Source of the DNA: Krasilnikovia cinnamomea
GTDB taxonomy: Bacteria; Actinomycetota; Actinomycetes; Mycobacteriales; Micromonosporaceae
Direction: 5' to 3'
DNA: 64,000 nucleotides
NCBI RefSeq assembly: GCF_004217545.1
Contig: NZ_SHKY01000001.1
Span: 124,001-188,000, forward strand
Position numbers and translations under genes: made by a program. Of this stretch, positions 31,794-41,015 are shown one piece after another. The notes below the pieces were generated by a model. That model was not told the DNA's origin and ran no database searches. It saw nothing but the letters and a program-made list of their open reading frames with translations. Numbering within the stretch: position 1 is the first letter of the stretch; each line of letters opens with the position of its first letter.

Positions 31794-33389
31794 CTAGATT
31801 CCGGCGGGGTTCGACGGGGGGCCCTCGTTCCCGGCCCGGTCCAGGGCGGTGAGGCAGTAGGTCACCGGGGCGGGCGGCGGCGCCGGATCCGTCACGGGGA
31901 CCCCCGGGCTGCCGGTGGCCGCCAGCACCGCTCGGCCGCCGGTCACCCGGTACAGCGCCCAGGCGGCAGGGGACGCTCCGGTGCCGGGCCGCCAGTCGAG
32001 ACGCACCGCTCCCGATCCGGCGGGCCGCGCCGCGCTCAGCTGCGGTGCGGCGGGCCCGGCGGCGGCGAGACGGCTGGCAACCGGGGGCAGGGCGGGCGCG
32101 GCGAAGTGGTGGTCGCGGTAGCGGGTGACCGCGCCGAGCCGGTTCGCGCGCACCTGCTTCGCGCTGAAGTGGACGCTGCCGTCGACGCGGTGCCGGGCGG
32201 CGAGGGTGAGCTGGCGGTCGAGCTGGGCGGGGTCGCGCCACGGGCCCTTCTCCCCCACCCGGTAGTCGGCGATGCCGATGTAGAGCCGCACCCCGGTGCC
32301 CTCGACCAGTTTCGCCCACCAGGGCAGCACCTTCGCGTAGTCCGCGCGGTCGAAGCCGATCGCCCAGTACAGCTGGGGCACCACATAGTCCAGCCAGCGT
32401 TCGCGGACCCAGCGCCGGGTGTCGGCGTAGATCTCGTCGTAGCTCTGCAGCCCGCGGGTGTCCGACCCGGCGCGGTCCGTGGCGGCGTTGCGCCAGATCC
32501 CGAACGGGCTGATCCCGAACTGGACCCACGGCTTGAGTGCCCGGATGCGTTCGCTCATCTCGCGGACCAGGGTGTCCACGTTCTCCCGCCGCCAGTCGGC
32601 CCGGCTCTGCCCCGGCCGGGCCCGCCGTTCGTAGCTCGCGTCGTCCGGGAAGTCCTGGCCCCGCTCCGGGTACGGGTAGAAGAAGTCGTCGAAGTGCACC
32701 CCGTCGACGTCGTACTTGCCGACCGCCTCCAGCATGGAGTCCTCGACGAAGCGGCGGGCGTCCGGGTTGCCCGGGTCGAAGTAGAGCCGCCCGGTGGGTC
32801 CGGTCGGGTACGCCAGCGCCCAGTCCGGATGCTTGCGCAGCGGGTGCGTGGCGGGCAGCTTCGCGAGGTCCGCCCCGGTGCCCGCGGGCGCCGGCTGGCT
32901 GCCCCGGTACGGGTTGAACCAGGCGTGGAACTGCAGGTTGCGGGCGTGCGCCTCGGCCACCATGAACGCCATCGGGTCCCAGCCGGGGCCCCGGCCGTCG
33001 CGCCGCCCGGTCAGCCACTGCGACCACGGCGCGTACGCCGACGGCCAGAACGCGTCCCCGCTGGGCCGGACGTGCACGAAGACCGCGTTGTGCCGCTGTG
33101 CCACCGCCAGGTCGAGCCAGGCGCGGTACTCGGCCTTGACCCGGGCCTCGCTCAGGCCGGGGCGGCTCGGGAAGTCGATGTTGTTGACCGTGGTGAGCCA
33201 CATCCCGCGCAGCTGCCGTGGCGCCGCCACCGGCACCCCGGCGCACGATCCGCCCGCCGCGGTTCTCACCGGCGGTGGGGCCGACGGCGGCTCGGCGGTG
33301 GCGGCGCGCAGCAGCCCCGACCCGACGCCACCGAGGGCGGCGGCGAGGGCGAGGCCGAGGGCGAGGGCCCGGGCGGGAACACGAGGCAC
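31794..33389 (-). CDS. GHL10-type secreted glycoside hydrolase-like protein
   Basis: A 531-residue secreted protein. A signal peptide (ALALGLALAAALGGVGSG) ends before ~residue 35. The domain from ~60 to ~400 matches family 10-like DUF187/GHL10 proteins: LRGMWLTTVNNIDFPS, LQFHAWFNPYR, DGVHFDDFFYPYP, KPWVQFGISPFG, DYVVPQLYWAIG and YIGIADYRVG. The FDDFFYP and QLYW blocks belong to the TIM-barrel active site. A C-terminal fibronectin type III-like module (~420-530) is likely for carbohydrate or surface binding. GTG 33389 is the start used; the natural substrate is unknown. Confidence 0.87.
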   Translation of the reverse strand: MPRVPARALALGLALAAALGGVGSGLLRAATAEPPSAPPPVRTAAGGSCAGVPVAAPRQLRGMWLTTVNNIDFPSRPGLSEARVKAEYRAWLDLAVAQRHNAVFVHVRPSGDAFWPSAYAPWSQWLTGRRDGRGPGWDPMAFMVAEAHARNLQFHAWFNPYRGSQPAPAGTGADLAKLPATHPLRKHPDWALAYPTGPTGRLYFDPGNPDARRFVEDSMLEAVGKYDVDGVHFDDFFYPYPERGQDFPDDASYERRARPGQSRADWRRENVDTLVREMSERIRALKPWVQFGISPFGIWRNAATDRAGSDTRGLQSYDEIYADTRRWVRERWLDYVVPQLYWAIGFDRADYAKVLPWWAKLVEGTGVRLYIGIADYRVGEKGPWRDPAQLDRQLTLAARHRVDGSVHFSAKQVRANRLGAVTRYRDHHFAAPALPPVASRLAAAGPAAPQLSAARPAGSGAVRLDWRPGTGASPAAWALYRVTGGRAVLAATGSPGVPVTDPAPPPAPVTYCLTALDRAGNEGPPSNPAGI

Positions 33390-33495
33390 GCCCCACAGTG
33401 TGCCCAGGCCGGTGCGGCCCACCAAATGATCACGGCGTCAACCAGGCGTTTCATCCGATTTGGGGTGTGCCGGTCCATCGATCGGCGCACGGTCG

Positions 33496-33501
33496 TACAG
33501 T
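33496..33501 (+). promoter_or_regulatory. -10 element for a probable leaderless transcript
   Basis: TACAGT lies seven bases before the GTG start at 33509 with no ribosome-binding site between. Confidence 0.4.
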
Positions 33502-33508
33502 TCCGCGG

Positions 33509-34438
33509 GTGGGGGTCGTCGTGGTGGGTGCGGGCCTGGCGGGGCTCGCCTGCGCCCGCGAACTGGTCCGGGCCGGGGTGGCCGTGCGGGTGCTCGAGCG
33601 CGAACCGGTCGTCGGTGGGCGGCTGGGCGCGGCCTGCGTCGCCGGACGCTGCGCGGACGTCGGGGCCGGGTACTTCACCGCCGACGATCCGGCGTTCGTC
33701 GCGCAGGTGCGGCAGTGGGTGTCGGCGGGCCTGGCCCGGCCGTGGACGGACACCCTGATGACGTACGACCGGGGTGGGCCGCCGCACCCGTCGTCCGGGC
33801 CGGTGCGCTTCACCGCCCGGGGCGGGCTGCGCATGCTCGCCGACGACCTCGCCACCGGGCTGGACGTGACGTTGGGGTGCGCGGTGACCGAGCTGCCGCG
33901 CGCTTCCGCGGTCGTCCTCGCGATGCCCGGGCCGCAGGCGCTGCGGCTGCTCACCACGAGCTCCGACGCCGCCGGGCCGGTGGTCGAGGCCGCGCGGCTG
34001 CAGCGGTGGTCGGCCGTGCTCGCGACGGTGCTGACGTACCCGCGGCGATCCTGGCCGTCCTTTCGCGGCGCGTTCGTCAACGAGCACCCGGTGCTGGACA
34101 GGGTGTTCGACGACGGCGACCGCCGGGGCGACGGCGCACCCGTGCTGGTGGTCCACACGAGCGCCGAGTTCGCGGCGGCGCACCTGGACCGGCCCGCCGA
34201 CGCCGGACCCGAGGTGGAACGCGCCACCCGCGAGCTGCTCGGCCTGCCCGCCCCGGCCACCGAGGTACACGTGCATCCCTGGCCGTACGCCCAGCCGGGG
34301 GCGCGACCGGACGCGGCCCCGTTCGTCCGCGGGGCGGGGATCGCGCTGGCCGGTGACGCGTTCGGACGGCCGCGGGTGCAGACGGCCTGGCTGTCCGGAC
34401 GCGCCGTGGGTGCCGCGCTGGCGGCCGAGCTGGGCTGA
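33509..34438 (+). CDS. FAD-dependent oxidoreductase, renalase/amine oxidase-like
   Basis: A 309-residue flavoprotein. The N-terminal dinucleotide fold is VVVGAGLAGLACARELVRAG, then VLEREPVVGGR, the second FAD contact. CADVGAGYFTADDPAF resembles renalase-type proteins, and the C-terminal GIALAGDAFGRPRVQTAWLSG is the third FAD block. Substrate unknown. GTG 33509 is chosen because the GxGxxG begins a few residues later. The stop is only seven bases from that of the convergent chemotaxis gene. Confidence 0.88.
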   Translation: MGVVVVGAGLAGLACARELVRAGVAVRVLEREPVVGGRLGAACVAGRCADVGAGYFTADDPAFVAQVRQWVSAGLARPWTDTLMTYDRGGPPHPSSGPVRFTARGGLRMLADDLATGLDVTLGCAVTELPRASAVVLAMPGPQALRLLTTSSDAAGPVVEAARLQRWSAVLATVLTYPRRSWPSFRGAFVNEHPVLDRVFDDGDRRGDGAPVLVVHTSAEFAAAHLDRPADAGPEVERATRELLGLPAPATEVHVHPWPYAQPGARPDAAPFVRGAGIALAGDAFGRPRVQTAWLSGRAVGAALAAELG

Positions 34439-34445
34439 ACCCCGC

Positions 34446-36053
34446 TCAGACCCGGAATCCGGCGACCAGCCGCCGCAGCTCGGTGGAGAGGTCCGCGAGC
34501 TGGGTGGCGGACTGGTTCGCCTGCGCGGAGGCGACCGTGGTGTCGCGCACGGCGTCGGCGACGTCGGTGATGCTGTCCGCGACCCGGGTACCCGCGTTGG
34601 CCGCCTCCGCGACGTTGCGGGTCATCTCGTTGGTGGTCACGGTCTGCTCCTCGACGGCCGAGGCGATCGTGGTCTGGAACTCGTTGATGCTGCCGATGAT
34701 CGTGCTGATCTCCTCGATCGCGCTGACCGCGCCGGTGGTGTCCGACTGGATCGCGGCGATCCGCTGGCTGATGTCCTCGGTGGCCCGTGCGGTCTCCTGG
34801 GCCAGGTCCTTGACCTCGCTGGCCACCACGGCGAAGCCCTTGCCGGCGTCACCGGCGCGGGCGGCCTCGATGGTGGCGTTGAGCGCCAGCAGGTTGGTCT
34901 GCTCCGCGATGTCGGTGATCACCTTGATGACGTTGCCGATCTCGGCGGAGGACTCGCCGAGCTGGGCCATCACCCCGCTGGTGGTGCCGGTGACGTCGAC
35001 CGCGCGGGCGGCCACCGAGGCGGCCTCGGCGGCGCTGTGCGAGATCTCCCGGATGCTGGCACCCATCTGCTCCGCGCCCGCCGCGACCGTCTGGATGTTG
35101 CGCGACATCGCCGCGGCGGCGTCGGCGACCTCGTTGGCCTGCCGGGAGCCGCGCTCCGCGCTGGTGGCGCTGTCCGCGCTGATCCGGGTCAGCTCGTCGG
35201 AGGAACTGGTCAGCGTGCCGGCGTGCGCGCCGATGGAGGCGAGCGTGTGGCGCAGGTTGATGGTGGCCCGGCGCAGCGCGGAGGCCATCGCGCCCAGCTC
35301 GTCGCGCTGGGTCACGACCGCTTCCTGGGTCAGGTCACCGTCGGCGACGGAATCGAGGACCGTCTTGACCCGGCGCAGCGGCGCGACGATCAGGCGGGCG
35401 ACCCAGAAGGCCAGCACCAGTGCGGCGATCAGCGCGACGGCCAGCACCACCGCGGTGCGGACCTGGGTCTTGGTGACGGCCGAGTCGAAGTCGGTGCCGC
35501 TGACCAGCTCGTCGTTGGCCCGTTTCAGCTCCGCCAGGATCTGGACCGAGATCTTCGCGCGCAGTGCCTGGTTCGGGCCGAGGGCGGCGGCGCGGGCCGC
35601 GGCCGGATCCGTCTGGAAAAGGTCGAACTCGGCCCGGATGGCGGTGAACCACTGGTTCGCGGCGGCGTTGAGGGTGGTGACCGCCTTCTTCTCCGCGGCG
35701 GTGTCGGCGTACTTGGCGGCGGCGTTGAGGGCGTTGTTGACCGTGCCCTGCCGGTTGAGCGTGGCGACCCGGAACTTCTCGTCCCCCTCGATCAGGTAGG
35801 TCCGCTCGTCGGTGGCGGCCGCCGAGGCCATCAGGGCCGCCAGGTTGAGGTTCGTGATGTACGGCACCTGGCGCTGGACCTCATCGGACCGAGTGGCCTT
35901 GAGCTGGTTGATGCCCACCAGGCTGACCAGGCCCACGACGAGCATGCCGACGATCGGGACCGCGACGGCGGTCAACACCTTGCCGCCCACCCGCAGGTCC
36001 GCGAACCATTGCAGCGGCGAGCGCCGGCGGCCGTCCGAAGCGGCACGAGCCAT
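34446..36053 (-). CDS. Methyl-accepting chemotaxis protein
   Basis: A 535-residue receptor. First membrane helix [21 protein letters not shown] (~28-48), an all-helical periplasmic sensor domain of the four-helix-bundle type (~50-185), and a second helix [26 protein letters not shown] follows ([20 protein letters not shown]), then the signalling domain whose hairpin tip is [21 protein letters not shown] (~400). No terminal CheR/CheB pentapeptide. No che operon is in the window. The ATG at 36053 follows GAGG. A possible motility-type promoter is just upstream. Confidence 0.93.
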   Translation of the reverse strand: MARAASDGRRRSPLQWFADLRVGGKVLTAVAVPIVGMLVVGLVSLVGINQLKATRSDEVQRQVPYITNLNLAALMASAAATDERTYLIEGDEKFRVATLNRQGTVNNALNAAAKYADTAAEKKAVTTLNAAANQWFTAIRAEFDLFQTDPAAARAAALGPNQALRAKISVQILAELKRANDELVSGTDFDSAVTKTQVRTAVVLAVALIAALVLAFWVARLIVAPLRRVKTVLDSVADGDLTQEAVVTQRDELGAMASALRRATINLRHTLASIGAHAGTLTSSSDELTRISADSATSAERGSRQANEVADAAAAMSRNIQTVAAGAEQMGASIREISHSAAEAASVAARAVDVTGTTSGVMAQLGESSAEIGNVIKVITDIAEQTNLLALNATIEAARAGDAGKGFAVVASEVKDLAQETARATEDISQRIAAIQSDTTGAVSAIEEISTIIGSINEFQTTIASAVEEQTVTTNEMTRNVAEAANAGTRVADSITDVADAVRDTTVASAQANQSATQLADLSTELRRLVAGFRV

Positions 36054-36073
36054 GGCGACCTCGCAGACCTGAC

Positions 36074-36122
36074 CGATGTGGCATCGTCGGATGTGACATC
36101 GGCAGTATGCGGCCCCCGGAGG
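36074..36122 (-). promoter_or_regulatory. Putative flagellar/WhiG-type promoter with palindromes upstream of MCP gene
   Basis: Read on the minus strand, CCTC (36122-36119) is followed by 15 bases and GCCGAT (36103-36098), resembling FliA/WhiG sites (GCCGATAA -10). The predicted leader is about 35-40 bases. Between it and the start lie two dyads on the plus strand: CGATGTGGCATCG (36074-36086) and GATGTGACATC (36090-36100). Match to the sigma consensus is partial (GCCGATGT). Confidence 0.4.
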
Positions 36123-36164
36123 CCCCACCGGACCCGGAATGCACTATTTGGGGGGCTTCCGCCG

Positions 36165-37376
36165 TCAGCGGCCCAGCACCGAGCGGTACACCCGCGCGGT
36201 GTCCTCCGCGATGCTCGCCCAGGAGAACGTCTCGACCGCCCGGCGCCGTCCCGCGAGCCCCATCTGGCGGGCCCGGTCCGGGTCCTCGAGCAGCGTGGTG
36301 AGCGCGGCCGCGAGGTCGGCGACGAAGCGGTCCGGGTCCACCGGGGTGCCGGTGCCGTCGTCGGCCTGCGCGATCGGCACGAGCAGCCCGGTCTCGCCGT
36401 CCGCCACCACCTCCGGGATGCCGCCGGTCGCGGTGGCCACCACGGCGGTCTCGCAGGCCATGGCCTCCAGGTTGACGATGCCCATCGGCTCGTACACCGA
36501 CGGGCAGACGAAGACCGTGCCGTGCGTGAGTACCTGCACGACCTCGTGCTTGGGCAGCATCTCCTGCACCCAGATCACCCCCCGCGGGTCGCGGGCGGCG
36601 CGCAGTTCGGCGGCCAGCTCCTCGACCTCGGCGGCGATCTCCGGGGTGTCCGGCGCGCCGGCCAGCAGCACGATCTGCGCCTTCGGCGGCAGCTCCCGGC
36701 AGGCCCGCATCAGGTACGGCAGGCCCTTCTGCCGGGTGATCCGGCCGACGAACACCACGCTGGGCCGGGCCAGGTCGATGCCGAGCCGCTCGACGACGTC
36801 GGTGCCGCGGTCGGGCCGGTACTGCTCGGTGTCGATGCCGTTGTAGACCACCCGGATCTTCTCCGGATCCACCCCCGGGTACGCGGCCAGCACGTCGCGT
36901 TTCATCCCGCCGGAGACCGCGATGATGGCGTCGGCGCTCTCCACGGCGGTGCGCTCGCAGTACGACGACAGCGCGTATCCCCCGCCGAGCTGCTCGGCCT
37001 TCCACGGCCGCAGCGGCTCCAGGCTGTGCGTGGTCAGCACGTGCGGGACGCCGTACAGCAGCTTGGCGACGTGGCCGGCGAAGTTGGCGTACCAGGTGTG
37101 ACTGTGCACGATGTCGGTGCCGGCGCAGCCGGCGGCCATCGCCAGATCGATCCCCATGGTGCGCAGCGCGGCGTTGGCGTCGCGCAGCTGCTCCGGCTCG
37201 GGGTACGCGGTGACCCCGGGCTCGTCGCGCTTGGCGCCGAAGCAGTGCACCCGCACGTCGGCGAGGGGACGCAGCTCGCGGGCGAGATACTCCACGTGCA
37301 CGCCGGCGCCGCCGTACACCTCCGGCGGGTACTCCCGGGTCAGCAGATCCACGCGCAGGGCCCCCGAGTCGGTCAC
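36165..37376 (-). CDS. glgA: Glycogen synthase (GT4 family)
   Basis: A 403-residue family 4 glycosyltransferase matching the actinobacterial glycogen synthase/GlgM group. YPPEVYGGAGVHVEYLARELR is the N-terminal signature; HSHTWYANFAG, VFVGRITRQKG and SVYEPMGIVNLEAMAC (E-x7-E) are diagnostic of GT4 donors. In mycobacteria the homolog (Rv1212c) uses ADP-glucose to make maltose-1-phosphate or extend glucan. GTG start at 37376. Divergent from glgC by 59 bases, so both can share a control region. Which acceptor it uses is not determined. Confidence 0.92.
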   Translation of the reverse strand: MTDSGALRVDLLTREYPPEVYGGAGVHVEYLARELRPLADVRVHCFGAKRDEPGVTAYPEPEQLRDANAALRTMGIDLAMAAGCAGTDIVHSHTWYANFAGHVAKLLYGVPHVLTTHSLEPLRPWKAEQLGGGYALSSYCERTAVESADAIIAVSGGMKRDVLAAYPGVDPEKIRVVYNGIDTEQYRPDRGTDVVERLGIDLARPSVVFVGRITRQKGLPYLMRACRELPPKAQIVLLAGAPDTPEIAAEVEELAAELRAARDPRGVIWVQEMLPKHEVVQVLTHGTVFVCPSVYEPMGIVNLEAMACETAVVATATGGIPEVVADGETGLLVPIAQADDGTGTPVDPDRFVADLAAALTTLLEDPDRARQMGLAGRRRAVETFSWASIAEDTARVYRSVLGR

Positions 37377-37423
37377 GTGACGCAGAATAGCCGCTTTGGC
37401 TGGTGTTCGGGCACGGGGAAAGT

Positions 37424-37429
37424 TAGCGT
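37424..37429 (+). promoter_or_regulatory. -10 element for glgC, probable leaderless transcript
   Basis: TAGCGT lies six bases before the glgC ATG at 37436 within the 59-base divergent gap. Confidence 0.4.
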
Positions 37430-37435
37430 CGCTGC

Positions 37436-38668
37436 ATGGGTGTCAAGGTCCTCGCTATCGTGCTGGCAGGCGGCGAAGGGAAGCGGCTGATGCCGCTGAC
37501 CGCGGACCGGGCCAAGCCCGGGGTTCCGTTCGGCGGGATCTACCGCATGATCGACTTTGTGCTGTCCAACCTGGCGAACGCCGGCTACCTCAAGATCGTC
37601 GTATTGACGCAGTACAAGTCGCACTCGCTGGACCGGCACATATCCAAGACCTGGCGGATGTCCACCCTGCTCGGCAACTACGTCACCCCGGTGCCCGCGC
37701 AGCAGCGCCTCGGACCGCGCTGGTTCGCCGGCTCCGCCGACGCGATCTACCAGAGCCTCAACCTGATCAACGACGAGACCCCCGACTACGTGATCGTCTT
37801 CGGCGCGGACCACATCTACCGGATGGATCCGAAGCAGATGGTCAAGGCCCACATCGCGTCAGGCGCCGCGGTCACCGTGGCCGGCATCCGCCAGCCCAAG
37901 TCGCTGTCCGACCAGTTCGGCGTCATCGACGTGGCCGAGGACGGCCGGCGCATCCGCGCGTTCCGGGAGAAGCCGCGCGAGGTCGAAGGGCTGCCCGACG
38001 CCCCCGACGAGATCTACGCGTCGATGGGCAACTACGTGTTCACGACCCGGGCGCTGTGCGAGGCCGTGACCGCCGACGCCCGCGACCCCGACAGCAAGCA
38101 CGACATGGGCGGCAACATCATCCCGATGCTGGTGGAACGCGGCGAGGCCAACGTCTACGACTTCCGCGACAACGACGTACCCGGCAGCACCGACCGCGAC
38201 CGCGGCTACTGGCGCGACGTGGGGACCCTGGACTCGTTCTACGACGCCCACATGGACCTGATCGCGACGCTGCCCGTGTTCAACCTCTACAACATGGACT
38301 GGCCGATCTTCACGAACTACGGCTCGTGGCCACCCGCCAAGTTCGTGCACTCGCACGACGACCGGCAGGGCCGCGCGGTCCAGTCGATGATCTCCCCCGG
38401 CGTGGTCATCTCCGGGGCGTACGTGGAACGCTCGGTCGTCTCCCCCAGCGTCCGGGTCAACTCGTGGGCCCATGTGGAGGGCTCCGTGCTCATGGACAAC
38501 GTCTCGGTCGGGCGCCGCGCGGTGATCCGCAACGCGATCATCGACAAGAACGTCATCATCCCCGAGGGCGCGCAGATCGGCGTGGACCTCGACCGGGACC
38601 GCAAGCTGTACACCGTCTCCGACGGCGGGGTGGTCGTGGTCGGCAAGAACCAGCACGTGGAACTGTGA
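37436..38668 (+). CDS. glgC: Glucose-1-phosphate adenylyltransferase
   Basis: A 410-residue ADP-glucose pyrophosphorylase, full length for the family. [20 protein letters not shown] is the nucleotidyl-transferase loop; [25 protein letters not shown] and SMGNYVFT follow. The C-terminal left-handed helix region ([20 protein letters not shown] and later [17 protein letters not shown]) is the allosteric domain. It supplies ADP-glucose for the glucan synthase encoded divergently. The gene is followed by a strong imperfect hairpin at 38714-38753. Confidence 0.96.
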   Translation: MGVKVLAIVLAGGEGKRLMPLTADRAKPGVPFGGIYRMIDFVLSNLANAGYLKIVVLTQYKSHSLDRHISKTWRMSTLLGNYVTPVPAQQRLGPRWFAGSADAIYQSLNLINDETPDYVIVFGADHIYRMDPKQMVKAHIASGAAVTVAGIRQPKSLSDQFGVIDVAEDGRRIRAFREKPREVEGLPDAPDEIYASMGNYVFTTRALCEAVTADARDPDSKHDMGGNIIPMLVERGEANVYDFRDNDVPGSTDRDRGYWRDVGTLDSFYDAHMDLIATLPVFNLYNMDWPIFTNYGSWPPAKFVHSHDDRQGRAVQSMISPGVVISGAYVERSVVSPSVRVNSWAHVEGSVLMDNVSVGRRAVIRNAIIDKNVIIPEGAQIGVDLDRDRKLYTVSDGGVVVVGKNQHVEL

Positions 38669-38713
38669 CCGGCCGGGCGCCCGCCTGCGCAGTCCTCGCA
38701 GGTGGATTCGACG

Positions 38714-38753
38714 GGCGGGGCCCGGCCGACACAGCAGTCCGGCCGGGCCCGCC
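38714..38753. terminator. GC-rich hairpin after glgC
   Basis: Left arm GGCGGGGCCCGGCCG (38714-38728) pairs with CGGCCGGGCCCGCC (38740-38753) with one unpaired base. It lies between the convergent glgC and the 115-residue gene and can terminate both. Confidence 0.6.
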
Positions 38754-38791
38754 GCGGGTCGCAGTCCGCGGGTGAGCCCGGCCGGTCGTCA

Positions 38792-39139
38792 CTACGCGGC
38801 GGCGGCGCCCTCCTGGGGCCACTCGTACTCGGTGACCGAGCCGCCCATCACGTCCGCCTCGGCCAGCGGGGTCACCGCGTCCCGCCAGATCACGTACCGT
38901 CCGGCGCGCAGGCTGTCGATGACGACGCTGAACCGTACGCCGTCGTGCACGTACCGGGCACGGACCGCCGCGTGGGTGCGGACCTCCGGCGCGTCCACCG
39001 GGCTGACCTCGATCTCGTGCCCGTGCAGGCTGCCCGGGGTGTGGATGATCAGCGCCCCGATGTCCGCCCCGATGTTGAGCACCACGGTGCCCTGCCCGGA
39101 CGGGGCCAGGGTGTGGTGGTGGTGCGCGCCGGCGCTCAC
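38792..39139 (-). CDS. Small unknown protein in DUF4331 operon
   Basis: A 115-residue soluble protein. It begins MSAGAHHHHTLAPSGQG with a His run, then a beta-rich body: TVVLNIGADIGALIIHTPGS, EIEVSPV, FSVVIDSLRAGRYVIW and VTEYEWP. I recall similar uncharacterised actinobacterial proteins but no function. The GTG start at 39139 overlaps the stop of the DUF4331 gene, so it is translationally coupled. It ends 124 bases from convergent glgC. Confidence 0.75.
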   Translation of the reverse strand: MSAGAHHHHTLAPSGQGTVVLNIGADIGALIIHTPGSLHGHEIEVSPVDAPEVRTHAAVRARYVHDGVRFSVVIDSLRAGRYVIWRDAVTPLAEADVMGGSVTEYEWPQEGAAAA

Positions 39140-40530
39140 TTCGGGCGGTTGAAGCCGTCGAAGGGAACCGGCAGGTACGGGAAGCGCTTGAGCAGCTTGG
39201 CGCTCACGTCCTTGATGTTCAGCCCCTGCTCCACCAGGGCAGCGGCGTCGTCCGGCTTGAACTTCTCGTCGACCAGCGGGACGGTGACGCCCGCGATGGC
39301 CCGCAGCGAAATGGACACCACGTCGTCGGCGATGCGCCGGCCGTTCGGGAAGCCGGCCAGGTCACCGCCGAGCAGACCGAACGCGTTCTCGTCCTTGGTG
39401 GGCGGGATGGCGGTGTTGAGCCGCAGCATGTCCGCCTGCACCGCGCCGGTGGTGTTCTGGAAGTCGTCGATGAGCCCGTCCGGGATGCCGGTGAGCAGAA
39501 TCGCGACGAGGTCGGCGCGGGGCGTGCCGCCCTCGTTCAGCTTCTGCAGGTTGTCGAACAGTCCCGGGTACAGCACCGGCAGCAGCCCGGCCAGTTCCGG
39601 CTTCTCCACGAACTTGGCGAAGCGCTTGTCCTCGGTGGGTGGCAGGCTGTTCCACTTGTCCTTCTCGGCCATCGGCACGATGACCTCGTTGAACAGCGGG
39701 TTGCCCAGCCGCGACACCTGCACCTGCGGGCCGACCTCGACGTCCTCGCCGGCCTTGCGGCCGTCACGGATCTGCACCTGGCGGCGGCTGGCGGAGGTCC
39801 ACACGCCGATGACCGCGCCCGGGTCACGCCCGCGCACCTTCTTCTTGCCGTCGCGGCGCACCATGTGCATCGGCACCTGGATGGCGATGCTGTGCACGTT
39901 CAGCTCGTCGGTGGCGTTGACCGCCTTGCCCGCGTAGTTGAACAGCTTCTTGCCCACCAGGTGCTTGTCCTGGAACGGCCGCAGCGTGCCCAGGTCGAAG
40001 ATGGCGCCGAGGTCGACGAAGAACGCGTCGGCGCGCTGCCCGGCGAACACCTTCTCGCCACTCTTCAGCTTGTGCACCGCGTCGTCGGCGAGCTTGTTGT
40101 AGTCCGGAATGGACAGTGGGCCCACGTTGCACGGCGGGCAGGGCAGCTTGCGGGCCAGCACCTCGTGCTTGCCGTTCGCGTCCACCTTGGTCACCGAGAA
40201 GAACTGCCGCCGGTTCCAGTTCTCACTGTCCAGCGACTCGATCGGACCCGTGTTGTACAGGAACGTGTTGTTGTTGCGCAGCTCGGTACGGAACCGGAAC
40301 TGGTACGTCAGATCGGGCCGGCCGTCGCCGTTGGAGTCGACGTGGATCTCGTACAGCACGTCGTCGCCGAACTCGAAGAAGTTCGGGCCGCTGGCCGGGA
40401 GCTGCAGCGGCACGTAGTTCGCGATGATGGTGACGGTGTCCGGGTGATCCGGGCTCACGAACGCGTACAGGTCGGAGCTGTCCGCTACCGGGTCCTTGCT
40501 GATCTCCGGCGCTTCACGGTGCGAAGACAT
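39136..40530 (-). CDS. DUF4331 family protein
   Basis: A 464-residue protein of the DUF4331 family. The N-terminus MSSHREAPEISKDPVADSSD is the family signature and follows directly on the initiator Met with no signal peptide. LYAFVSPDHPDTVTIIANY, NFFEFGDDVLYEIHVDSNGD and LRNNNTFLYNTGPI are further blocks. Function unknown. ATG 40530 follows GAAGGACG. It forms an operon with a Tat-exported small protein upstream (46 bases) and an overlapping 115-residue protein downstream. Confidence 0.88.
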   Translation of the reverse strand: MSSHREAPEISKDPVADSSDLYAFVSPDHPDTVTIIANYVPLQLPASGPNFFEFGDDVLYEIHVDSNGDGRPDLTYQFRFRTELRNNNTFLYNTGPIESLDSENWNRRQFFSVTKVDANGKHEVLARKLPCPPCNVGPLSIPDYNKLADDAVHKLKSGEKVFAGQRADAFFVDLGAIFDLGTLRPFQDKHLVGKKLFNYAGKAVNATDELNVHSIAIQVPMHMVRRDGKKKVRGRDPGAVIGVWTSASRRQVQIRDGRKAGEDVEVGPQVQVSRLGNPLFNEVIVPMAEKDKWNSLPPTEDKRFAKFVEKPELAGLLPVLYPGLFDNLQKLNEGGTPRADLVAILLTGIPDGLIDDFQNTTGAVQADMLRLNTAIPPTKDENAFGLLGGDLAGFPNGRRIADDVVSISLRAIAGVTVPLVDEKFKPDDAAALVEQGLNIKDVSAKLLKRFPYLPVPFDGFNRPK

Positions 40531-40576
40531 GCGTCGTCCTTCGGGGAATGGGGGATTGAGGGGCGAGTGGCGGCGA

Positions 40577-40858
40577 TCAGCCGCGCTTGGCGGCCTTGAG
40601 CAGCTGCGCGCAGAGCTTCTGGTCGGTGATGGTGACCCTGGAGCCGCCGGAGAAGAGGTCGAAGGTGCCCTTCTTGGCGTCGCGCAGCGAGAGCACCAGC
40701 GGCTCGCTGTCGTTCTTCGCCGAGGAGTTCTCACCGGCGAGGCTCAGCCCGGCGACACTCGCGGCGGTGGCGCCGACCCCGACCGTGGCGGCGATGGTAA
40801 GGACCTTGCGACGCGACAGGCGGGAAACCGCCCGGCTGCCGTACTGGACACGACTCAT
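40577..40858 (-). CDS. Small Tat-signal protein in DUF4331 operon
   Basis: A 93-residue protein. The signal VSRLSRRKVLTIAATVGVG has the twin-arginine motif SRRKVL, and a hydrophobic stretch follows (~25-45). The mature part is about 50 residues (SLRDAKKGTFDLFSGGSRVTI, a later Cys in QKLCAQLL), with no recognised domain. The ATG is at 40858. The upstream 157-base gap before the LPMO stop likely holds the operon promoter. It may be a partner of the DUF4331 protein; this is inferred from order only. Confidence 0.75.
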   Translation of the reverse strand: MSRVQYGSRAVSRLSRRKVLTIAATVGVGATAASVAGLSLAGENSSAKNDSEPLVLSLRDAKKGTFDLFSGGSRVTITDQKLCAQLLKAAKRG

Positions 40859-41015
40859 GCTCGGCCTTTCGGAAAGCTCTCGGGCGGTGGTGCCACCCGA
40901 AAGCGCGGGTCTGTGATGCGCGGACAACGTCGTTGACGCCCATCAGTACGGAACAGAACCCGGAAGTGGTTCAACGCTTTTCGCACGACGTGCAATGCGC
41001 TTGCGCGGATGCGGT

